Shown here one piece after another: positions 8,088-16,751 of a stretch of DNA of 64,000 bases. The notes under the pieces were generated by a model that had not been told where the DNA came from, made no database searches, and worked only from the letters and a program-made list of their open reading frames with translations. Source of the stretch: an uncultured Clostridia bacterium (lineage in GTDB: Bacteria; Bacillota; Clostridia; Christensenellales; Aristaeellaceae); the NCBI GenBank assembly GCA_934667105.1, contig CAKULG010000005.1, positions 76,179 to 140,178 of the forward strand, written 5' to 3'. Position numbers and translations under genes: made by a program. The first letter of the stretch is position 1. Every line of letters begins with the position of its first letter.

Positions 8088-10115
8088 ATGGCGCAATATC
8101 CCCCCATCATGCGGGACATGCCCGTATTTCTGCACGGCGGCGATTACAACCCCGAGCAGTGGATCAAGGAAAAGGATACGATTTGGCCCCTGGATATGAA
8201 AATGGCCCGGGGCGCGGGGATCAACACCCTGTCCGTGGGCATTTTTTCCTGGGCTATGCTGGAAACGGCGGAGGGCGAATATCATTTCGAATGGCTGGAC
8301 GAAGTGATGGATATGCTGGCCGCCAACGGCATGAAGGCCGTGCTGGCCACGCCCAGCGGCGCGCGTCCCGTCTGGATGGCGGAAAAGTATCCCGAGGTGC
8401 TGCGGGTGGATGAAAGCCGGCACCGCAATCTGTTCGGCACACGGCACAATCATTGCCTTTCCTCTCCGGTTTACCGGGAAAAGGTGCGGCAGATCAACAC
8501 GCTGCTGGCCCAGCGGTATAAAAATCATCCCGCGCTGGGGCTGTGGCACGTTTCCAATGAATACGGCGGGGAATGCCACTGCCCCCTGTGCCAGGAGAAA
8601 TTCCGGGAATGGCTAAAGAAACGCTACGGCACCATCGAAAAGCTCAACGACGATTGGTGGAATACCTTCTGGTCCCATCGGTATTCCTCCTTTGAACAGG
8701 TGGAATCTCCCTCCTCCCGGGGGGAACACTGCAGCCACGCCCTGAAATTGGCCTGGAAACGCTTCACCACGCAGCAATTCTGCGATTTTTACGCCTGGGA
8801 AATCGAGCCCCTCAAGCGCATCACGCCCGATATTCCCTGCACCACCAATTTGATGAGCACGTATCCCGGCGTCAATTATTTTGAGCTGGGGCGGCTGCTG
8901 GATCGCTCCTCCTGGGATAATTATCCGGTCTGGACGGGGGACGACCGGGACGCGGGGGTGACGGAGCACGCGGCCTTCTGCCATGATCTGATGCGGTGCG
9001 TCTGCGGAGATAAGCCCTTTATGGTGATGGAATCCTCCCCCTCGGCGGTGAACTGGCAGCCGGTGAACCGCCTCCGGGGTCCCGGTCTGCTGCTGCTCCA
9101 GAGTCTGCAGGCCGTGGGCCACGGCTCGGACACGGTGCAGTATTTCCAGTTCCGCAAGGGCCGGGGCTCTGCGGAAAAATTCCACGGCGCGGTGGTATCC
9201 CACGATAACAGCCCGGAAAACCGGGTGTACAAAGAGGTTTGCAAGGTGGGGGAGGCGCTGCGGCAGATCACCCCCGTGCTGGGCGCAGGGGCGGAAAACC
9301 AGATCGCCGTGATTTACGATTGGGAAAACGGCTGGATTCTGGAGGACGCGAACTTCGGCCTGAACACAGGCAAGGGCTATGACGCTACCGTGGAGGCGCA
9401 TCACGCGGCGCTGTACCGCCAGGGCTTCGGCGCGGATGTGATCGATCAGACCTGCGATATTCAGAAATACCGCCTGGTGATCGGGCCCATGACCTATATG
9501 CTTCGGCCCGGCTTTGCGGAAAGGGTGCAGGCCTTTGTGCGGGCGGGGGGCGTGTATGTGGCCACCTACTGCTCGGGCTGGACCAACGAAGAGGATCTGT
9601 GCTTCATGAACGGCTACCCCGGCCCTCTGCGCCCGGTTTTCGGCCTGTGGGACGAGGAAACGGACGCGCTGGACGAAACCCAGCGCAATCATTTCACCTG
9701 GCGGGGCAAGCGCTATGAAACCCGGGATTTTTCCGCCCTGGTGCATGCCGAGGGAGCGCAGGTTCTGGCCGAATACGAGGAAAATTTCTATCGCGGCTAT
9801 CCCGCGCTGACGCGGAATATTTACGGGGACGGCGCATGCTATTATATCGCCGCCCGGACGGGGGCGGATTTCCTGATGGATTTCTATGCCCTCGTGGCCC
9901 GGGAGGCGGGGGTGGAGCCCCTGCTGCCGAAGCTGAACCAGGGGGTATACTGCGCCCGCCGGGTGGGCGATGGGGGAGATTTCCTGTTCGTGTTCAACGC
10001 CCTGCCCCGGGAAAACGCCGTATGCCTGCCGCCCTGCAGCAATGTGCGCACGGGCGCGGCGCTCGCGGGCGAAACGCCCCTGGCCCCCTACGAAACGCTG
10101 GTGCTTTGCAGATAA
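8088..10115 (+). CDS. GH42 beta-galactosidase
   Basis: A 675-residue intracellular glycoside hydrolase of family 42, releasing terminal beta-galactose from short oligosaccharides. Visible: N-terminal GGDYNPEQW; acid/base Glu158 in WHVSNEYGG; nucleophile Glu315 in FMVMESSPS; a zinc-binding Cys set with Cys123 and the cluster ECHCPLC (163-168). The central domain (about 390-600) is the trimerisation domain, followed by a small beta domain. No signal peptide. RBS AAGGAGG lies 8 bases upstream of ATG 8088; the 17-base gap from the Spo0A-like gene suggests cotranscription. A repeat hairpin follows. Confidence 0.95.
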   Translation: MAQYPPIMRDMPVFLHGGDYNPEQWIKEKDTIWPLDMKMARGAGINTLSVGIFSWAMLETAEGEYHFEWLDEVMDMLAANGMKAVLATPSGARPVWMAEKYPEVLRVDESRHRNLFGTRHNHCLSSPVYREKVRQINTLLAQRYKNHPALGLWHVSNEYGGECHCPLCQEKFREWLKKRYGTIEKLNDDWWNTFWSHRYSSFEQVESPSSRGEHCSHALKLAWKRFTTQQFCDFYAWEIEPLKRITPDIPCTTNLMSTYPGVNYFELGRLLDRSSWDNYPVWTGDDRDAGVTEHAAFCHDLMRCVCGDKPFMVMESSPSAVNWQPVNRLRGPGLLLLQSLQAVGHGSDTVQYFQFRKGRGSAEKFHGAVVSHDNSPENRVYKEVCKVGEALRQITPVLGAGAENQIAVIYDWENGWILEDANFGLNTGKGYDATVEAHHAALYRQGFGADVIDQTCDIQKYRLVIGPMTYMLRPGFAERVQAFVRAGGVYVATYCSGWTNEEDLCFMNGYPGPLRPVFGLWDEETDALDETQRNHFTWRGKRYETRDFSALVHAEGAQVLAEYEENFYRGYPALTRNIYGDGACYYIAARTGADFLMDFYALVAREAGVEPLLPKLNQGVYCARRVGDGGDFLFVFNALPRENAVCLPPCSNVRTGAALAGETPLAPYETLVLCR

Positions 10116-10128
10116 AATGATATACAAT

Positions 10129-10169
10129 GCGGGGAACCGGGCCTTGGAAGCCAAAGACCGGTTCCCCGC
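10129..10169. repeat. Dispersed palindromic repeat, copy 2 (terminator-like)
   Basis: Twelve-base arms GCGGGGAACCGG (10129-10140) and CCGGTTCCCCGC (10158-10169) are perfect. The inner sequence CTTTGG/CCAAAG is partly kept. It lies between convergent genes and probably stops both transcripts. Confidence 0.75.
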
Positions 10170-10188
10170 GTTAATTTTACAATTGATT

Positions 10189-10947
10189 TTATAATTCTTG
10201 CAGCCATTGGCGAAGGCAGGCCGCGTCGCGCTTTAGCTGCGCAGGGGCGTCTCCCTGCACGAATTCCAGCAGCAGCGCACGCTTGCCCGGCAGCGCCTGA
10301 AGGGCGCGCAGACAGGCGCGCCATTTTTCCGCCCCGGCGGCCAGGGGCAGGCGCTCCGTGCCCAGCCAACTGAACACATGCACGTTGCGGATATAGGGCG
10401 CAACCGTTTCAATGCCCGCCAGGCATCCCGCCGTATCCATATCCACCGGGGGCTGCCAGAGGGTGCCCACGTTTTCCCGGTTCACGGCCTGGAGCAGCGA
10501 AAGGGCGGAGAAGGCGTCATCCGTCAGCGTGCCGCCGTGATATTCGAAGGCGATTTCCATGCCCGCCGCCTGGGCCAGGGCGGCCATGCGCTGGGCGTTT
10601 TCGGCGATTTCCGCCCGCTCCTGGGGCGTGGCCTGGCCGCTGCCCTGCCTGCCCGCCCACACGCGAATCAACGGTGCGCCAAGCGTCCGGGCGGTTTCCA
10701 CCGTTTTTTCCAGCGCGCCTGCCGCGGCTTCCTCTTTGGTGAGGCGGCAATAGGAGCCGTAGCAGGCCACGGCCAGCCCCGCGTCCCGGGTCATGGCCCC
10801 CACTTGGCTGGCTCTATCCAGATCGCCGCAGGGCACGTGTACGTCCCCACCCCATTCAATGGCCTCCAGGGCGCAATCCTGCGAAAGGGCAATAATTTCC
10901 CGGGGAGAGAGCCCCCGGAAGGAAATGGATACCAGGCCCGTTTTCAT
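10189..10947 (-). CDS. Sugar phosphate isomerase/epimerase family protein (AP endonuclease 2 TIM barrel)
   Basis: A 252-residue protein of the xylose-isomerase-like TIM-barrel family. Typical features are the N-terminal GLVSISFRGLSPREII, the barrel motif IEWGGDVHV, the metal-binding Glu in IAFEYHGG with DD downstream, WQPPVDMD, and the C-terminal LLLEFVQGD. ATG 10947 is chosen because GGGAGG lies 7 bases upstream on the minus strand; the upstream TTG has no RBS. The exact substrate is unknown. It is convergent with the beta-galactosidase gene, but its own neighbours do not form a sugar operon with it. Confidence 0.85.
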   Translation of the reverse strand: MKTGLVSISFRGLSPREIIALSQDCALEAIEWGGDVHVPCGDLDRASQVGAMTRDAGLAVACYGSYCRLTKEEAAAGALEKTVETARTLGAPLIRVWAGRQGSGQATPQERAEIAENAQRMAALAQAAGMEIAFEYHGGTLTDDAFSALSLLQAVNRENVGTLWQPPVDMDTAGCLAGIETVAPYIRNVHVFSWLGTERLPLAAGAEKWRACLRALQALPGKRALLLEFVQGDAPAQLKRDAACLRQWLQEL

Positions 10948-11061
10948 GGCGCAGCCTCCCTTCAAGCGGTTTCATTTTTCCTGCGTCTATTATACGGCAT
11001 AGCGGCCCTTTTCGGCAAGGAAAATATGCGGCGGCGCAGGGGCATTTACAAGGAGAGGCGG

Positions 11062-11090
11062 TTGGAGTATAATCTAAAATGGTATATTTT
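11062..11090 (+). promoter_or_regulatory. Candidate promoter of the dnaE operon
   Basis: TTGGAG (11062-11067), 17-bp spacer, TATTTT (11085-11090), about 20 bases before ATG 11110. The -10 is weak. Confidence 0.4.
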
Positions 11091-11109
11091 AGGAAAGAAG
11101 GGCCCGCCC

Positions 11110-14100
11110 ATGGCGTTTACGCATCTGCATCTGCACACGGAATACAGCCTGCTGGACGGCGCGTGCCGCATTAAGCGGCTGGTGAAGCGCCTGAAGACGT
11201 TGGGTATGGACTCCTGCGCCATCACCGATCACGGGGTGCTCTACGGTGCGGTGGAATTTTACATCGCCTGCAAGGAGGAAAATATTCACCCCGTCATTGG
11301 GTGCGAGGTGTATGTCTGCCCGGATATGGAGGATAAGCGGGCGCTTTCCCGGGAATACAGCCATCTGATTTTGCTGTGCGAAAATGAAACGGGCTATCGC
11401 AACCTGATGGAGCTGGTGAGCGCGGGGTTCACAAGGGGCTTTTATTATAAGCCGCGAATTGATTACGCCCTGCTGCGGCAGCGCCACGAGGGGCTGATCG
11501 CCCTATCCGCCTGCCTGAGCGGCGATTTGCCCAAGCTGCTGCTGGACGAGCGCTATCAGGAGGCGGAGCGATACGTTGCGGATATGCGGGCGCTCTTCGG
11601 CGAGAACAATTTCTTTATCGAGCTGATGGATCACGGCATTCCGGAGGAAAAAATCGTACTGCCCCGGCTGATTGAAATGAGTCGGAAAACAGGCGCGCCC
11701 CTGGTGGTTACCAACGACTGCCATTATGAGCGCCGGGAGGACGCGGACGCCCAGGAGGTGCTCATGTGCATCCAGACGGGCAAAACCCTGGAGGACGATC
11801 AGCGTATGCGCATGTCCACCAGCGAGTTGTATGTGAAATCCGAGGCGGAAATGCGCCAGCTGTTCCCCGATCAGCAGGAGGCGCTGGAGCGCACCCACGA
11901 AATCGCCCTGCGCTGCCAGGTGGATTTTGATTTTCACACCGTGCATCTGCCCCGTTACGACGTGCCCGCCGGGGAGACGGCCCAATCCATGCTGCGCCGC
12001 CTGTGCGAGGAGGGCCTGGCCGCGCGCTATGAAAAGGATGACGCCCAGGCCCGGGAACGCCTGGAATACGAGCTTTCCGTGATCGAGAAAATGGGCTATG
12101 TGGATTATTTTCTCATCGTGTGGGATTTTATCAAATACGCCAAGGATCACGGCATCATGGTGGGCCCCGGGCGGGGCAGCGGCGCGGGCAGCATCGTGGC
12201 CTATTGCCTGAATATCACCATGCTGGATCCTCTGAAATATCATTTGCTGTTCGAGCGCTTCCTGAACCCGGAGCGGGTGTCCATGCCGGATATCGACGTG
12301 GATTTCTGCTATGAGCGGCGGCAGGAGGTGATCGACTACGTGGCCCGCAAGTACGGCGCGGATCATGTGTGCCAGATCATCACCTTCGGCACCATGGCGG
12401 CCCGGGGCGTGCTGCGGGATGTGGGGCGCGTGCTGGGCTATCCTTACGCCGAGGTGGACCGTGTGGCCAAGGCGGTGCCCATGGCCCTGGATATGACGCT
12501 GGAAAAGGCCCTGAGCCAGAACCCCGAATTGAAGGATATGTACACCGGGGAGGAGCGGGTGCGCCGCCTCATCGATACCGCCATGACGCTGGAGGGCATG
12601 CCCCGCCATGCCTCCACCCACGCCGCGGGCGTGCTGATTACCCGGGAGCCCGTCACCCACTATGTGCCCCTGCAGCGCAACGACGAGGTGATTACCACCC
12701 AGTATCCCATGGGGATTATTGAAAAGCTGGGCCTGCTGAAAATGGATTTTCTGGGCCTGCGCACCCTCACCGTCATTCGGGATACGCTGGATATGCTGAC
12801 CGCCAGGGGAATTTTCCTCCAGGCGGAGGATATTCCCCTGGACGACGAGGCGGTGTACGATATGATCTGCGCCGGGGATACGGACGGCGTGTTCCAATTG
12901 GAAGGCGGGGGGATGCGCGCGTTCCTGACCAATATGCGCCCCCGGAATTTTGAGGATATTATCGCCGCCATTTCCCTTTATCGCCCCGGGCCCATGGAAT
13001 CCATTCCCCGGTATATCCAGGGCAAGCAGCATCCCGAAACCGTGCGCTACGTTACCCCCCTGCTGGCCCCTATTCTGGACGTGACCTACGGCTGCATGGT
13101 GTATCAGGAGCAGGTGATGCAGATCGTGCGCGATCTGGCGGGCTACTCCTACGGCCGCAGCGATTTGGTGCGCCGGGCCATGGCGAAAAAGAAAAAGGAC
13201 GTGATGGCCCAGGAGCGTCAGAACTTTGTCTACGGCTCGGAAAAGGAGCATATTCCCGGCGCGGTATCCCGGGGCGTATCGCCCCAGGCGGCGGAGCAAA
13301 TTTTCGATGAAATGACCGCCTTCGCTTCCTACGCCTTCAATAAGCCCCATGCCGCCTGCTACGCGGTGGTGGCTCTTCGCACGGCCTATTTAAAGCGCCA
13401 TTACCCCGCTGAATTCATGGCGGCGCTGATGAATTCCGTCACGGGCAACGCAGGGAAAATTGCCGCGTATATTTACGCCTGCCGCCAGAAAGGCATATCC
13501 ATTCTGCCCCCTCGCATCAATTCCTCCGTGCGGAAATTCACCGTGGCGTCGGACGCCAAGAGCGCGCCCGGCATTCTGTTCGGCCTGGGCGGCGTGAAAA
13601 ACGTGGGGGATAAGGCGGTGGAGGCCATCGTGCGGGAACGGAAAGATAACGGCCCCTTTTCCAGCCTGTTTGATTTCTGCCGCCGCGTGGCGGGAGAGGA
13701 TGTGAACAAGCGGGCGGTGGAAAGCCTGATTAAGGCGGGCTGCTTCGACGGCCTGGGGGCCAACCGCCAGCAGTGCATGGCGGTGTATGAAAGCGCTATG
13801 GACGCTCAGACCAGCCAGCGGCGGCAGAATGTGACGGGCCAGGTTTCCTTCTTCGATCTGGGCCAGCCCGCCCAGGCCCTGGGCGACCAGGATACCTTCC
13901 CGCCTCTGCGGGAATACCCCCTCAAGGAGCTGCTGGCCCAGGAAAAGGAAATGACGGGGGTGTATTGCAGCGCTCATCCCCTGGATGAATACGCCCCGCT
14001 GCTGGATCGCCTGCCGGTGAATACCGCGTATCTGAGCGAACTTTCCGAGCAGCCCGATAAGGGCGCGGGGGAGGATGGGCGCAAGGTGAGCATGGGCGGC

Positions 14101-14598
14101 CTGATCGTGGAAACCCACGCTAAGGCCACCAAGAAGGGAGCCATGATGGGCTTTATCACCCTGGAGGATCAGACCGGGCAGATCGAATGCCTGCTGTTTC
14201 CCCGGGTGTACGAGCGGTGCAGCCGTTCGCTGCGCCAGGATGAGGCGGTGCTGGTGACGGGGCGGCTGTCCCTGCAGGAGGACGAGCCGGCCAAGCTGAT
14301 TGTGGATCAGGTGGAGCCTCTGGCAGCGCCCCAGCCCCAAGATACGCGCACCGACGCTCAGCGGGCCCGGGACGCGAAAACGAAAATCTATCTGCGGATG
14401 AGCCGGGAGCAGATGGCCAAAATGCAGGCGCTTTTGCCGCCATGCTACGGTCCCATCCCGCTGTATATTAATCTGCCCGCGGAGGGAATCACGCTGCTGG
14501 CTCCCCGCAAAATTTGGGCCGAGGAGCCGGAGACGGCCCTGGAAACGCTGAAAACGATGCTTCCCCAGGAGGATATAAAGGTGGTGCGTAAGGAATGA
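11110..14598 (+). CDS. dnaE: DNA polymerase III alpha subunit (DnaE)
   Basis: A 1162-residue replicative polymerase subunit. The N-terminal PHP domain begins FTHLHLHTEYSLLDG. The polymerase core has MVGPGRGSGAGSIVAY and the palm aspartates in PDIDVDFCYERR (about residues 392-404). Helix-hairpin-helix and OB-fold regions follow (MMGFITLEDQTGQIECLLF near residue 1010). Length and domain order fit DnaE, not the longer PolC. The open frame extends far upstream but homology begins at ATG 11110, preceded by AGGAAAGAAGGG. The stop overlaps the next ATG, so the downstream regulators are coupled to it. Confidence 0.97.
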   Translation: MAFTHLHLHTEYSLLDGACRIKRLVKRLKTLGMDSCAITDHGVLYGAVEFYIACKEENIHPVIGCEVYVCPDMEDKRALSREYSHLILLCENETGYRNLMELVSAGFTRGFYYKPRIDYALLRQRHEGLIALSACLSGDLPKLLLDERYQEAERYVADMRALFGENNFFIELMDHGIPEEKIVLPRLIEMSRKTGAPLVVTNDCHYERREDADAQEVLMCIQTGKTLEDDQRMRMSTSELYVKSEAEMRQLFPDQQEALERTHEIALRCQVDFDFHTVHLPRYDVPAGETAQSMLRRLCEEGLAARYEKDDAQARERLEYELSVIEKMGYVDYFLIVWDFIKYAKDHGIMVGPGRGSGAGSIVAYCLNITMLDPLKYHLLFERFLNPERVSMPDIDVDFCYERRQEVIDYVARKYGADHVCQIITFGTMAARGVLRDVGRVLGYPYAEVDRVAKAVPMALDMTLEKALSQNPELKDMYTGEERVRRLIDTAMTLEGMPRHASTHAAGVLITREPVTHYVPLQRNDEVITTQYPMGIIEKLGLLKMDFLGLRTLTVIRDTLDMLTARGIFLQAEDIPLDDEAVYDMICAGDTDGVFQLEGGGMRAFLTNMRPRNFEDIIAAISLYRPGPMESIPRYIQGKQHPETVRYVTPLLAPILDVTYGCMVYQEQVMQIVRDLAGYSYGRSDLVRRAMAKKKKDVMAQERQNFVYGSEKEHIPGAVSRGVSPQAAEQIFDEMTAFASYAFNKPHAACYAVVALRTAYLKRHYPAEFMAALMNSVTGNAGKIAAYIYACRQKGISILPPRINSSVRKFTVASDAKSAPGILFGLGGVKNVGDKAVEAIVRERKDNGPFSSLFDFCRRVAGEDVNKRAVESLIKAGCFDGLGANRQQCMAVYESAMDAQTSQRRQNVTGQVSFFDLGQPAQALGDQDTFPPLREYPLKELLAQEKEMTGVYCSAHPLDEYAPLLDRLPVNTAYLSELSEQPDKGAGEDGRKVSMGGLIVETHAKATKKGAMMGFITLEDQTGQIECLLFPRVYERCSRSLRQDEAVLVTGRLSLQEDEPAKLIVDQVEPLAAPQPQDTRTDAQRARDAKTKIYLRMSREQMAKMQALLPPCYGPIPLYINLPAEGITLLAPRKIWAEEPETALETLKTMLPQEDIKVVRKE

Positions 14599-14972
14599 AG
14601 CCCATGATTTTAACCGTGCCCGCCCAGGCGGATTGGGCGCTGGTGGTGCGCATGGCCGCGGCGGGGGCCGGGGCGCTGTTCGATCTGCCGGTGGACGTGC
14701 TGGAGGATCTGCGCACGGCGCTGGACGAGAGCTTTGATCTGCTGCTGCATCAGGATTACTGCGCCGAAACCATCACGCTGTGCTGCGAGGCCCGCAGCGA
14801 CGGGCTGCATGTATCCTTAACCGCCCAGGAGCGCACGGAGCAGCCCTGCCCCGACGCGGCGGACGCAGACATCGCGCAATTGATTATCGGCACGCTGGTG
14901 CGGGAGGTGAACCTGGAGCAGGACGCTCAGGGGGTTCACTGCGTGCGGATGACGCTGCCCGCCCGGGGCTGA
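14595..14972 (+). CDS. Anti-sigma factor-like GHKL ATPase (RsbW/SpoIIAB type, divergent)
   Basis: A 125-residue protein with the layout of RsbW/SpoIIAB kinases: ADWALVVRMAAAGAGAL, then DVLEDLRTALDESFDLLL, where the family N-box (normally E-x3-N) stands. The Glu is present but the Mg-binding Asn is not, and the glycine-rich G1/G2 boxes cannot be recognised. The start overlaps the dnaE stop (ATGA), and the sigma factor begins four bases after its stop. The gene order matches anti-sigma/sigma pairs, so it most likely binds the sigma factor, perhaps without ATP-dependent kinase activity. Confidence 0.65.
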   Translation: MKPMILTVPAQADWALVVRMAAAGAGALFDLPVDVLEDLRTALDESFDLLLHQDYCAETITLCCEARSDGLHVSLTAQERTEQPCPDAADADIAQLIIGTLVREVNLEQDAQGVHCVRMTLPARG

Positions 14973-14976
14973 AGCC

Positions 14977-15723
14977 ATGGACGCGGAGCGGATGCACGCG
15001 CTGGCGTGCCAATACGCGGCGGAGGGCGGCGAGGAAGCGCTGCACGCGGCGCTTTCGGCGGCGCTGCCCCTGTGCGCGCTGATCGCCCGGCGCTTTGCGG
15101 GCCGGGGCGTGGAATATGAGGATTTATACCAGGTGGCCAGCATGGCCTGCGTAAGCGCGCTGCGGAAATTTGAGCCGGAGCGGGGCCTGAAATTCACCAC
15201 CTTCGTCACCCCCACCGTCACGGGGGCGGTGCGCAATTATCTGCGGGATAAGGCGGAATTGATGCGCACGCCCCGGGGCGTGCGGGAGGAGGGGGCGCGG
15301 CTGGCCGCGGCCCGGGAGGCCTTTCTGCGGGCGCAGCGGCGGGAGCCCTCCCCCCGGGAGCTGGCGGAGCAGCTGGGCTGGGAGTTGGGGCGCGTGCTTA
15401 ATGCGCTGGCGGCCCAGGCCTCGCGCCAGGTGGCCTCGCTGGAGCAAAAGGGCGAGGACGGCCTGTCCCTGGCCGAGCGCGCGCCCTTCTGGGAAGCGGG
15501 CTTTGAAAGGACGGAGCTGCGGGCCGATCTGCAAAAGGCGCTTACCGCCCTGACGGAAACGGAAAAGACGCTGCTGCGCCTGCGCTTTTCCCGGCAGATG
15601 AGCCAGCGGGACGCGGCGCAGGCCCTGGGCTTTTCCCAGATGCAGGTATCCCGGATGGAGCGCAGGATCCTGGCGGCCCTGCGGAGGGAGATGAACGATC
15701 ATGAAAATTCAGCCCCGATTTAA
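14977..15723 (+). CDS. SigB/SigF/SigG-family RNA polymerase sigma factor
   Basis: A 248-residue sigma-70 group 3 factor. Region 2 is clear (EYEDLYQVASMACVSALRKF, then LKFTTFVTPTVTGAVRNYL), region 3 begins PSPRELAEQLGW, and region 4 has TETEKTLLRLRFSRQMSQRD followed by the helix-turn-helix GFSQMQVSRMERRIL. This is the SigB/SigF/SigG type used in stress or sporulation; which one cannot be decided here. It lies directly behind the RsbW-like gene and overlaps the kinase gene downstream by 23 bases. No canonical RBS: coupled translation is likely. Confidence 0.9.
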   Translation: MDAERMHALACQYAAEGGEEALHAALSAALPLCALIARRFAGRGVEYEDLYQVASMACVSALRKFEPERGLKFTTFVTPTVTGAVRNYLRDKAELMRTPRGVREEGARLAAAREAFLRAQRREPSPRELAEQLGWELGRVLNALAAQASRQVASLEQKGEDGLSLAERAPFWEAGFERTELRADLQKALTALTETEKTLLRLRFSRQMSQRDAAQALGFSQMQVSRMERRILAALRREMNDHENSAPI

Positions 15724-16585
15724 CGTGCGTAAGGCCGCCTTTTACGCCGTGGTGATTAACGCGCTGCAAATTGTGGCCATGGCGGCGCTGGCGGTGTGCA
15801 TTTTAATCGACGGGATGAACCGGGCGCTTCAGGGCGCGCTGGGGGATATTTTGGTGCTGGTGCTGGCGGCGGTGGTGATCTGGGGCGCAGCGGTGGATAT
15901 CCGGGAGGCCCTGGCGGCGGGGCATATGACGGTGAAGCTGCGGGGCCTGGATGAAACCGTATCCCAGATGACCGATCTGAACCAGGCGCTTCGGGCCCAG
16001 CGCCACGATTTTCTGAACCATTTGCAGGTGGTGTACAGCCTGATTGAAATGGGCGAATATCAGGAGGCCGACCGCTATATCGAGCAGGTATACGGCGATA
16101 TTCAGGCCGTGAGCCAGAGCATGAAAACCGCCTGCGCCCCCGTGAACGCGCTGCTGCGGGCCAAGGGGGCCCAGGCCGGGCAGCGGGGCGTGCGGCTGGA
16201 GCTTGCGGTGCACGCCGCCTGGAAAACGCTGCCCCTTCCCGCCTGGGAAATGTGCCGGGTGCTTTCCAATCTTATCGATAACGCGCTGGACGCTTTGGCG
16301 GGCAGGCCGGACGCGCTGCTCACCGTGGCGCTTTCAGAGGATGTGCGCGGCTTTTCCTTTCAGGTAAAGAACAACGGCCCCGCCATCCCCAAGGAGCAGC
16401 TTTCCAGCATTTTTGAGGCGGGCTTTTCCGGAAAGGGCGAGGGCCGGGGTATGGGCCTTTTTATCGCCCGCCAGACCCTCCGGGAGGCGGGGGGCGATTT
16501 GACGGTGCAGAGCGACGAAAAGGAAACCTGCTTCTCCGGCTTTGTGCCCCGCCCGCCGGTGGAATTGCCCGCCCGGCAGGAATAA
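15701..16585 (+). CDS. Spo0B-type/GHKL sensor histidine kinase
   Basis: A 294-residue membrane protein: two N-terminal helices (about 14-36 and 45-65), a Spo0B-alpha-like helix pair with phospho-accepting His102 (LRAQRHDFLNHLQVVYSLIE), and a C-terminal ATPase domain with N-box LSNLIDNALDAL, NNGPAIPKEQL and the G2 motif GEGRGMGLFIARQ. This is the architecture of AgrC/CitA-like kinases with a Spo0B dimerisation domain. No periplasmic sensor is present, so the signal is either in the membrane or a partner protein. It is the last gene of the dnaE operon; no response regulator adjoins it. Confidence 0.85.
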   Translation: MKIQPRFNVRKAAFYAVVINALQIVAMAALAVCILIDGMNRALQGALGDILVLVLAAVVIWGAAVDIREALAAGHMTVKLRGLDETVSQMTDLNQALRAQRHDFLNHLQVVYSLIEMGEYQEADRYIEQVYGDIQAVSQSMKTACAPVNALLRAKGAQAGQRGVRLELAVHAAWKTLPLPAWEMCRVLSNLIDNALDALAGRPDALLTVALSEDVRGFSFQVKNNGPAIPKEQLSSIFEAGFSGKGEGRGMGLFIARQTLREAGGDLTVQSDEKETCFSGFVPRPPVELPARQE

Positions 16586-16660
16586 GGCGGGCCTTGCGCC
16601 TTTGCGCAGGCGAAAATTAACAAAATCGCCCCGTTTTCGCTATTCTTTCGCCCAAGGGGA

Positions 16661-16689
16661 TTTACGGGAACGACAAATTGTGCTATAAT
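16661..16689 (+). promoter_or_regulatory. Promoter of the PucR-type regulator gene
   Basis: TTTACG (16661-16666), 17-bp spacer, TATAAT (16684-16689) with an extended -10 TG (TGCTATAAT). Confidence 0.7.
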
Positions 16690-16751
16690 CAAACTCGGAT
16701 TTTTATGGGCCTGCGGGAAGCCGCGGCTCTGCGCAAGGGAGGAACCGCCCC

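Noticed and set aside
10378..11109. N-terminal extension of DnaE suggested by the long open frame
   Set aside because: DnaE homology starts exactly at ATG 11110 (PHP domain), and the upstream part is antisense to the TIM-barrel gene.
11503..13350. A 615-codon open frame on the minus strand inside dnaE
   Set aside because: It is a shadow of the high-GC dnaE codons: no RBS, low-complexity His/Gly/Arg composition, no recognisable domain, and dnaE itself is certain.
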